In this document: in pieces, positions 58,454 through 64,000 of the stretch
How the letters are laid out: each line of letters starts with the position of its first letter
How positions within the stretch are numbered: the stretch's first letter is position 1
Assembly: GCF_025244845.1 (NCBI RefSeq)
Contig: NZ_CP104264.1
Span: 1,922,001 to 1,986,000, forward strand
Source: Arthrobacter sp. zg-Y1171
GTDB lineage: Bacteria; Actinomycetota; Actinomycetes; Actinomycetales; Micrococcaceae
Direction of reading: 5' to 3'
Length of the DNA: 64,000 bases
Made by a program: the position numbers and the translations under genes
Notes under the pieces: generated by a model
Databases searched by the model: none
Told to the model about the DNA's origin: nothing
The model's input: the letters and a program-made list of their open reading frames with translations, nothing else

Positions 58454-61400
58454 TTATCCGCTGCGCTTGGACCCCACCAACATGCCGCGCGGGCTGCCGG
58501 GTTTCGGAAGCGAGTCCGTGTCCGCCAGATTCCATGCTTCGAGCGCCTGGAGGCTGATGCCCCGCGGGCCGGTGCGGCGGGTCAGCCCGCGGACCAGCAG
58601 CAGTTCCGTGCCGAAAAGCAGCGGACCGGATTTCTCCTGCGCCTCGTGGAAGAACGTGCAGTCGATGCAGCCCGTGCCGTCGTCGAGGCTGATGAACACC
58701 ACCCGGCGTCCCCCGCGCATGGGAGGCGTCTGCGTGGCCACCCGGATCCCGGCAACCAGCACCTCGGTCCCGTTGCGCAGGTCCATCAGTGCTTCCGCGG
58801 GCGTGACGCCCAGCCCGCGCAGCAATGGACCGTAGCTTTCCATCAGGTGCGCACTCACGTCCACGGACAATAGGTCCAGTTCGGTGCGGACCTTTTCCCG
58901 CAGCCCCGGTTCCGGCAGGTGGTGGTGCAGGTTCGCCAGCTCGGTATCCCCCAGCGGCAGGGCCAGCTGCCCGGGAATAGGATCGTGCTTCCGGGACGCG
59001 GACTTTGCCGGCGCGGCGTCGAGGTACTGGATCAGGTCCGCACGGCTGCCCTCGGAGCCGGTCTGCTTGCTGAGCGAATCGAAGGCACCGAGCTGCGCCA
59101 GCCGGCGCAGGGTGGGCCGGGAGACCTTCGCGCGTGCCCTCAGGTCCGCCAGGGAGTCATAGGGCTGCCCGGCGGCAATGCGCTTTAGCTCGACGGCGGA
59201 CAGCCCGTAGATCCCGGCCAGGGACAGCCGGATCCCCAGCCGGCCGTCGTCGAGCCGTTCCACCCGGTAGGTTTCGCCGCTGCGGTTGATGTCCAGGGGC
59301 AGGATGGGGATGCCCATCCGCCGGGCCTCGGCGACGAGCAGCCGGCGCGGGTACATTCCGGGATCGTGTTCGAAGATGCCCGCGAGGAACGCCGCCGGGT
59401 GGTGTGCCTTCAGCCATGCCGACTGGTAGGTGGGCACAGCGAAGGCCGCGCCGTGGGCCTTGCAGAAGCCGAAGCTGCCGAAGGCCTTGAGCGTGTCCCA
59501 GACCTTGTCGATGGTCTCCTGCGTGTAGCCGCGGGCGGCGGACTTGCTGCGGAAGTATTCCTCTACTCCGGGCTCAGCGGATTCGTTGCCCAGCAGGCGG
59601 CGCAGTTCGTCCGCCTTCGCCAGCCCGCAGCCGGTAAAGACGTTCAGCGTCCGCAGCACCTGCTCGTGGAAAACCGTGACGCCGTGGGTTTCGGCCAGCA
59701 CCGGGCGCAGTGCCTCGTGCGGATAGACCTCCGGGGAGAAACCGTGCCGGTGTTCCAGGAACGGCCGGACCATGTCGGATTTCATCGGCCCGGGCCGGAA
59801 CAGGGAAATGTCGATGATCAGGTCATTGAACTCGCGCGGCGCCAGCTTGCCCACCAGCTCGCGCTGTCCCGGGGATTCGATCTGGAAGCAACCCAGGGTG
59901 TGCGTGCTGCGGATGAGTTCGTAGGTGGGTTCGTCGTCGAACGGCACGGCGTCGAGGTTGATCCGTCCGTCGGGTTCAACGAACTCCGGGTCCGGCTTCT
60001 CCGGCCCGTCCCGATGCTTCCCGGCGGCAATGACCTCTTCACGGGAGGAGTGCACACGCACTACTTCGCGGACGGCAAAGGCCATGGCGCTCTGCATCCG
60101 CACACCCAGCACGTCGAGTTTGAGCATGCCCATGGGGTCCATGTCGTGCTTGTCGAACTGGGACATGGGCAGGCCCAGGCCGCTGGGCTGCACGGGGGTG
60201 CGGTCCAGCAGGGAGGTGTCCCCCAGGATCACTCCGCACGGATGCATGGAAATGTGCCGGGGCAGCCGGTCCAGGCGTTCGGTGAGGTCCACCAGCAGGT
60301 CCAGCTGCTGGTTCTTTTCCACCTGGCCGGAGAATTCGCGCAGTTCGGGCTTTTCGGCGAGCGCCTCGCGGAAGTTGCGGGCCGAGAAACGCCATAGCTG
60401 TTTAGCCACAGCGCCGATTTCCTCCTCGGGCATGCCCAGCGCCAGTCCGGCGTCGCGCACCGCTCCGCGCGCCCGGTAGCCGTTCTGCATGCTCATCAGC
60501 GTGACCCGTTCGGAGCCGAAGCGTTCGAAGATGCGGTGATAAACGTTGTGCCGCTCGGCGCTTTCCACGTCTATGTCGATGTCCGGCAGCGTGGAGCGGT
60601 CCCGGGAGAGGAAGCGTTCAAAGATCAGGTCGTGGTCCAGCGGGTTCACGTGGCTGACGCCCAGCAGGTAGTTCACCAGCGAGGAGGCCCCCGACCCCCG
60701 GGCCGCGGCGCGTACCCCCATTCCGGTGATCATGGCGGAGACTTCCGCAACGGTGAGGAAGTACGAGGCGAAGCCCAGCCGCTCGATGATGCCCAGCTCG
60801 TGTTCGAGCCGGTTGCGCAGTTCCACCTCGGCAATCGAGTCCCGGGCGCGCAGCCTGCGGGTAATCCCCGCCTCGCAGCGCTGGCGCAGTTCGATCATGG
60901 GTTCGGCCTCGATGCCGATCACCGAGGCTTCGGGTACCACGGGCTGCTTCCAGCCCATATCCGCCACGGGGTCTATCCGGCAGCTATCCGCGAGCGCCGC
61001 AGTGTCGGCCAGCATCCGTGCCGCTCCCGAGGAACCGTAGCCTGCCTCGGAGCTGATCTCGCGGGCCAGCGCCGTCATCTCCCGTGCCCCCTTGAGCCAG
61101 CCCTGCCCGTTGGGCTGCCGGTCCGGAAGATGGGAGAGGGAAGTCAGCGAGCGCGCGGCGTCGAGCACGTCAGCGGTGGCGGCTCCATCCTCGTCCACGT
61201 AGCGCACGGCGTTGGTGAGGATGCCTGGCACGCGCATCTCATCGGCCAGCCGGAACATGCGTACGGCGTGGGCAAGGCTGAGGTTCTCCCCCGGGGCGGA
61301 CAGATGGGTAACCACCTCGACGGCGAGCGCCCGGGCAGGGATCAGCGAGCGCCAGCGGCCGAACAGGGTGCGGGCAACGGCGTAGCTGCGGCTGCGCATG

Positions 61401-61879
61401 GCCTGGCCGACGTCGGACTGCGGGCCGACGAGGACGGTCAGGACCGGTGCGGCCTCCACATCGGAGACACCTTCCCCTGCTCCTACGCCACGGACGTACC
61501 CTGCGAGCTGCTCCATGGTGACGCCTACCGGTTTGCCGGCGCGTGCCCGGGAGGCGGAGGTGGCGGCGTGCGCGGCGGAGATCAGCCGGCACAGGGCACG
61601 GTAGCCCGCTCCCCCGGTATGCCCGTGGGCGAGAATGACCACCCGTCCCGTGACGGCGTTGCTGCCATCCAGCACGGCCAGGTCCACGCCCACGATGGGA
61701 TCGATGCCCGCCTCCATGCACGCACGCAGATGCTTGACCGTTCCATAGAGCCCGTCCCGGTCGGTGCAGGCGAGCGCATCCGCACCGTCGGCCGCTGCGG
61801 CCTGCGCCATCTCCTCCGGCCAGGACACCCCGTAGTGGGCGCTGAACGCAGTGGCTGCGTGCAGGTGGGTAAAGCTCAT
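58454..61879 (-). CDS. dnaE2: error-prone DNA polymerase DnaE2 (ImuC)
   Basis: An SOS-induced C-family polymerase for translesion synthesis and mutagenesis. The 1141 residues have the N-terminal PHP domain (FTHLHAATAFSAHYG, CTDRDGLYG), the palm with the catalytic acidic cluster STLPDIDIDVESAERHNVY, the finger region with AMGVRA/ARGSGASSLVNYLLG-type sequence, a helix-hairpin-helix, and a C-terminal OB-fold (EVLVAGIRVATQTPP). This matches DnaE2 rather than the longer replicative DnaE1. It is preceded by the DUF6504 gene and a LexA box; imuA and imuB are not in the window. The ATG has only a distant Shine-Dalgarno, GGAAG. Confidence 0.95.
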   Translation of the reverse strand: MSFTHLHAATAFSAHYGVSWPEEMAQAAAADGADALACTDRDGLYGTVKHLRACMEAGIDPIVGVDLAVLDGSNAVTGRVVILAHGHTGGAGYRALCRLISAAHAATSASRARAGKPVGVTMEQLAGYVRGVGAGEGVSDVEAAPVLTVLVGPQSDVGQAMRSRSYAVARTLFGRWRSLIPARALAVEVVTHLSAPGENLSLAHAVRMFRLADEMRVPGILTNAVRYVDEDGAATADVLDAARSLTSLSHLPDRQPNGQGWLKGAREMTALAREISSEAGYGSSGAARMLADTAALADSCRIDPVADMGWKQPVVPEASVIGIEAEPMIELRQRCEAGITRRLRARDSIAEVELRNRLEHELGIIERLGFASYFLTVAEVSAMITGMGVRAAARGSGASSLVNYLLGVSHVNPLDHDLIFERFLSRDRSTLPDIDIDVESAERHNVYHRIFERFGSERVTLMSMQNGYRARGAVRDAGLALGMPEEEIGAVAKQLWRFSARNFREALAEKPELREFSGQVEKNQQLDLLVDLTERLDRLPRHISMHPCGVILGDTSLLDRTPVQPSGLGLPMSQFDKHDMDPMGMLKLDVLGVRMQSAMAFAVREVVRVHSSREEVIAAGKHRDGPEKPDPEFVEPDGRINLDAVPFDDEPTYELIRSTHTLGCFQIESPGQRELVGKLAPREFNDLIIDISLFRPGPMKSDMVRPFLEHRHGFSPEVYPHEALRPVLAETHGVTVFHEQVLRTLNVFTGCGLAKADELRRLLGNESAEPGVEEYFRSKSAARGYTQETIDKVWDTLKAFGSFGFCKAHGAAFAVPTYQSAWLKAHHPAAFLAGIFEHDPGMYPRRLLVAEARRMGIPILPLDINRSGETYRVERLDDGRLGIRLSLAGIYGLSAVELKRIAAGQPYDSLADLRARAKVSRPTLRRLAQLGAFDSLSKQTGSEGSRADLIQYLDAAPAKSASRKHDPIPGQLALPLGDTELANLHHHLPEPGLREKVRTELDLLSVDVSAHLMESYGPLLRGLGVTPAEALMDLRNGTEVLVAGIRVATQTPPMRGGRRVVFISLDDGTGCIDCTFFHEAQEKSGPLLFGTELLLVRGLTRRTGPRGISLQALEAWNLADTDSLPKPGSPRGMLVGSKRSG

Positions 61880-61882
61880 TGC

Positions 61883-61911
61883 TTAGGCACTGTCTTCCAT
61901 TAGGCACTGTC
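61883..61911 (-). repeat. 12-bp direct repeat at the DUF6504/dnaE2 junction
   Basis: GACAGTGCCTAA (minus strand) occurs twice, at 61911-61900 and 61894-61883, with a 17-nt period. The first copy contains the DUF6504 stop codon and the second lies between it and the dnaE2 ATG. Confidence 0.8.
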
Positions 61912-62211
61912 CCTCAGGGCATCGTGGATGCGGATCAGGCGCCAGCGGTTGCTGCGGACATGGTGCGAGATGTCGAGGGTGCGCAGGTCGGAGCGGTCAT
62001 TGATCCGGGCCTGGACCCGCCAGATTTCGGTATCCACCAGCCCGGCACCGTGCCCGCGTTCGGCGCGGGTTTCCTCTTCCCACCAGTTGCGGCGTTCATA
62101 CCAGCGCACCGGGTCCGCTCCCACCTTGTAGGTGCGCCCGCCCCAGATAAGCCGGAGAGGCTGGCCCGCGGGCGAGCACACCACCTCGATTGCTTCGCTG
62201 AAGGTACCCAT
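61900..62211 (-). CDS. DUF6504 family protein of the mutasome locus
   Basis: A 103-residue protein of unknown function, usually found between imuB and dnaE2 in actinobacteria. It shows the family layout EAIEVVCSPAGQPLRLIWGG, RTYKVGADPVRWYERRNWWE, then DTEIWRVQARIND and NRWRLIRIHDA. It is Trp-rich and probably a small beta domain; some ImuB proteins carry the same module. It precedes dnaE2 by 20 nt on the same strand. The LexA box 97 nt upstream should control both. The family label is from recall. Confidence 0.8.
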   Translation of the reverse strand: MGTFSEAIEVVCSPAGQPLRLIWGGRTYKVGADPVRWYERRNWWEEETRAERGHGAGLVDTEIWRVQARINDRSDLRTLDISHHVRSNRWRLIRIHDALRDSA

Positions 62212-62525
62212 TCAGCTTCCTCTCCGCCCATGGATGCATGCACGCCGCACACGCACCAACCCACTGGTTTATCCATTGGTTCACTTGGTTATCAGTTGGC
62301 AACTAATTCGAACATATGTTCGAACAGCTCCGCCACCAGTGTACGACCAGCCGGGGACAAACGGCACCACTCGGGGATGGACGGAAAGGGAGATCCGCTC
62401 TGGCACTGCGGGAGCCAGGTGCGCCGCTGCCGGCGTCGGTGCCCACATGGGGCACACTGTTCCCAGACAACTGGATTCGGCGCAGAAGCCGGGGTCCGGG
62501 CAGTTTTATCGAATGGGGGCCTAAC
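62212..62525. other. divergent regulatory gap with LexA box
   Basis: 314 nt between the DUF6504-dnaE2 unit and the plus-strand membrane protein gene. It holds the LexA operator at 62308-62323 and, on the minus strand, TATGTT and TACACT hexamers that could be -10 elements. No gene is supported. The plus-strand gene has GGGGGCC before its ATG at 62526 but no clear promoter. Confidence 0.5.
62308..62323. promoter_or_regulatory. perfect LexA operator upstream of DUF6504-dnaE2
   Basis: TCGAAC-ATAT-GTTCGA, a perfect 16-base palindrome matching all specified bases of the actinobacterial LexA consensus. It lies 97 nt upstream of the DUF6504 start on the minus strand and about 200 nt upstream of the divergent gene. 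SOS control of dnaE2 is well established in actinobacteria. Confidence 0.92.
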
Positions 62526-62993
62526 ATGACGGCAGACAGCAACACACCACCTAATGGACGGCAGCAGCCGGAACCGTGGAATCCGTTCGGGCAGGAGCCT
62601 GAACCGCCGCACTTTAATCCATATGCGCAGGACGTCCTGCCTGCGGATCAGGGCCCGTTTCCTCCCGCAGCCGGCCCCAAGCCGACACGGTTCAGCGCAG
62701 CGGCAATCATTGGAATGGTCCTCGTGACGATCGTTTGGGCGATCCTCATCCGCCCTCTTGTCAACTTCGCTACCTGGAACTTCCCCGATTTGGGGGACTC
62801 AGTGTTTGACCTGTTCATCTATTCCGGGTTGGCCATACTGCTCGGAGGAGTGGTGGGATTCAGCGTGGCGCTCGCCAAGGGGAACAAGAAGCTTGCAGCC
62901 CGCCTCTACATCATCCCCTCCCTGATTTGGCAGGGAGGCATCCTGGCTGCACTTCTCCTGCTGGTGATCGCCTTTCTCAGTTATGACGGCTGA
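62526..62993 (+). CDS. proline-rich membrane protein of unknown function
   Basis: A 155-residue protein not recognised. The first roughly 55 residues are polar and rich in Pro, Gln and Asn (PPNGRQQPEPWNPFGQEPEP), presumably cytoplasmic. Three hydrophobic segments follow: AAIIGMVLVTIVWAILI, VFDLFIYSGLAILLGGVVGF and IWQGGILAALLLLVIAFLS. The ATG at 62526 follows GGGGGCCTAAC. It is divergent from the SOS-controlled dnaE2 unit, but there is no evidence it responds to LexA. It is convergent with the MFS gene. Confidence 0.65.
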   Translation: MTADSNTPPNGRQQPEPWNPFGQEPEPPHFNPYAQDVLPADQGPFPPAAGPKPTRFSAAAIIGMVLVTIVWAILIRPLVNFATWNFPDLGDSVFDLFIYSGLAILLGGVVGFSVALAKGNKKLAARLYIIPSLIWQGGILAALLLLVIAFLSYDG

Positions 62994-63003
62994 CACAGCC
63001 CGC

Positions 63004-64000
63004 TTAGCGGTCCGCTTCTCCGCTTACCCGCGCCGTGGTGGACAACGGCGTTTCCCGGATGAACAGGCACAGCACCAGGGCAACGGCCACGATGGGCACA
63101 CTGAGAAGGAAAATGGGAGGCAGGGCCTGCCCGAAGGCCGCAGCGATGAAGTCCTGCGCCGGTGCGGGGAGTCCGCGGAGCATGGCCGGGCTCAGCGAAT
63201 TGATGTCCCCGCCGAGGGCAGTCCCGGCCCCCGGCGGCGCCGCTGCAATCTCATTGCCCAACCGGTGGATGAAGATCGACCCGAACAGCGCGATCCCGAA
63301 CGAGGCGCCGATCTGGCGGAAATAATTCGCTGCGGAGATGGCCGCGCCCATATCCCTGCCCGGCACGCTGTTCTGCACAATCAGCACCAGGTTCTGCATC
63401 AGCATTCCCAGCCCGAGTCCCATCACCAGCATGCCAAGAGCGGTGAAACTGTATGCGGTGGTGTCTGAGATCCGGGAGAGCAGCACCAACCCGGCGATGA
63501 TCACCGCACAGCCCAGCACCGGGTAGATCTTGTACCGGCCGGTGCGCGAAATCAGCTGCCCGGTGCCGATGGAGGTCAGCAGCAGCCCGCCCATCATGGG
63601 CAGCATCATCAGGCCCGACTGCGTGGCGGTGGCCCGGTTGACCATCTGCAGGAAGGTGGGCAGGTAGGAGATGGTGGAGAACATCGCGATGCCCACGGCG
63701 ATGCCCACCAGCACCGGCAGCAGGAAATTCCGGCTGCGGAACAGGTCCAGCGGAAGGATGGGTTCCGCTGCCCGCCTCTCCACCAGGACAAATGACGTGC
63801 CGGCCGCCAGCGTCACCACGGCCAGGGCAAGAATCTGCGGACTTGACCAGGCGTAGGTGGTGCCGGCCCAGGTGGTGAGCATCACCAGGGCGGCGCTCGC
63901 GAGCGCAAGCAGTCCGGCGCCTGCGTAATCCAGTTTCGGGCGCCTGCCGCGGGGTTTGGGCAGATGCAGCGAAGAGACGACGACGGCGAGCGCCACCGCG
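63004..64000 (-). CDS. MFS efflux transporter, DHA2 (EmrB/QacA) type, C-terminal part
   Basis: The last 332 or so codons of a drug:H+ antiporter; the start lies beyond the right edge. About seven membrane helices are visible. DHA2-family features include RGRRPKLDYAGAGLLALASA after the central loop, the RRAAEPILPLDLFRSRNF segment typical of EmrB relatives, and RQIGASFGIALFGSIF with conserved Arg and Gly. The substrate is unknown. No regulator gene is visible on this side; one may lie upstream, outside the window. Confidence 0.88.
   Translation of the reverse strand, partial: AVALAVVVSSLHLPKPRGRRPKLDYAGAGLLALASAALVMLTTWAGTTYAWSSPQILALAVVTLAAGTSFVLVERRAAEPILPLDLFRSRNFLLPVLVGIAVGIAMFSTISYLPTFLQMVNRATATQSGLMMLPMMGGLLLTSIGTGQLISRTGRYKIYPVLGCAVIIAGLVLLSRISDTTAYSFTALGMLVMGLGLGMLMQNLVLIVQNSVPGRDMGAAISAANYFRQIGASFGIALFGSIFIHRLGNEIAAAPPGAGTALGGDINSLSPAMLRGLPAPAQDFIAAAFGQALPPIFLLSVPIVAVALVLCLFIRETPLSTTARVSGEADR

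Overview
The window is about 64 kb of GC-rich (roughly two-thirds G+C by eye) actinobacterial chromosome. The operon content, the many GTG/TTG starts and the actinobacteria-specific families (mIHF, MurT/GatD, PIP synthase, acVLRF1-like protein, DUF222-HNH, DUF6504) point to a member of the Micrococcaceae, most likely Arthrobacter or a close relative. That placement is inference; no rRNA is present. No tRNA, rRNA, CRISPR array, insertion sequence or prophage was seen. About 56 protein genes are called, and two are cut by the window edges (gmk on the left, an MFS transporter on the right).

1-9.4 kb, minus strand: the pyrimidine operon pyrR-pyrB-pyrC-(PH-like membrane protein)-carA-carB-pyrF, followed by mihF and gmk. 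Most junctions overlap by 1-8 nt. The short leader before pyrR carries a PyrR-binding hairpin. A divergent PrsW-type membrane protease gene lies upstream of it. 10.8-23.3 kb, minus strand: a long housekeeping block, rarA, rpsD, two small membrane-associated proteins (DUF948, DUF6167), alaS, ruvX, mltG, aroE-aroC-aroK-aroB, efp, nusB.

23.4-37.5 kb is mixed: an acVLRF1-like protein lacking its catalytic loop, a nitronate monooxygenase/PhzF pair, aspS, an APC permease, an ADE-type deaminase, a membrane protein, a NarL/DesK-type two-component system, hisS, a membrane-anchored cyclophilin, a DUF349 protein and an AbiEi-like orphan. 37.5-46.6 kb, minus strand: rel (RelA/SpoT), secF-secD-yajC, ruvB-ruvA-ruvC and yebC.

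46.9-53 kb interrupts the core: murT-gatD (D-isoglutamine amidation of peptidoglycan), an orphan protein kinase-like gene, an SOS-regulated DUF222-HNH gene and a SAM methyltransferase, followed by an M3 peptidase. In M. tuberculosis the corresponding thrS-HIT-pgsA gene order continues into phosphatidylinositol mannoside genes; here pgsA ends at a terminator. 55.1-62.2 kb, minus strand: pgsA, HIT, thrS, then dnaE2 with DUF6504 under a perfect LexA box. The right end has a small membrane protein and a truncated DHA2-type efflux pump.

The most interesting signals are: two perfect LexA operators (one laid over a leaderless promoter and start codon); an acVLRF1 homologue with its active-site loop deleted; the PyrR RNA hairpin; a six-codon leaderless minigene coupled to the PrsW-like gene; MurT without the four-cysteine zinc ribbon; and a recurring leaderless-promoter geometry (TANNNT six to eight bases before the start codon).
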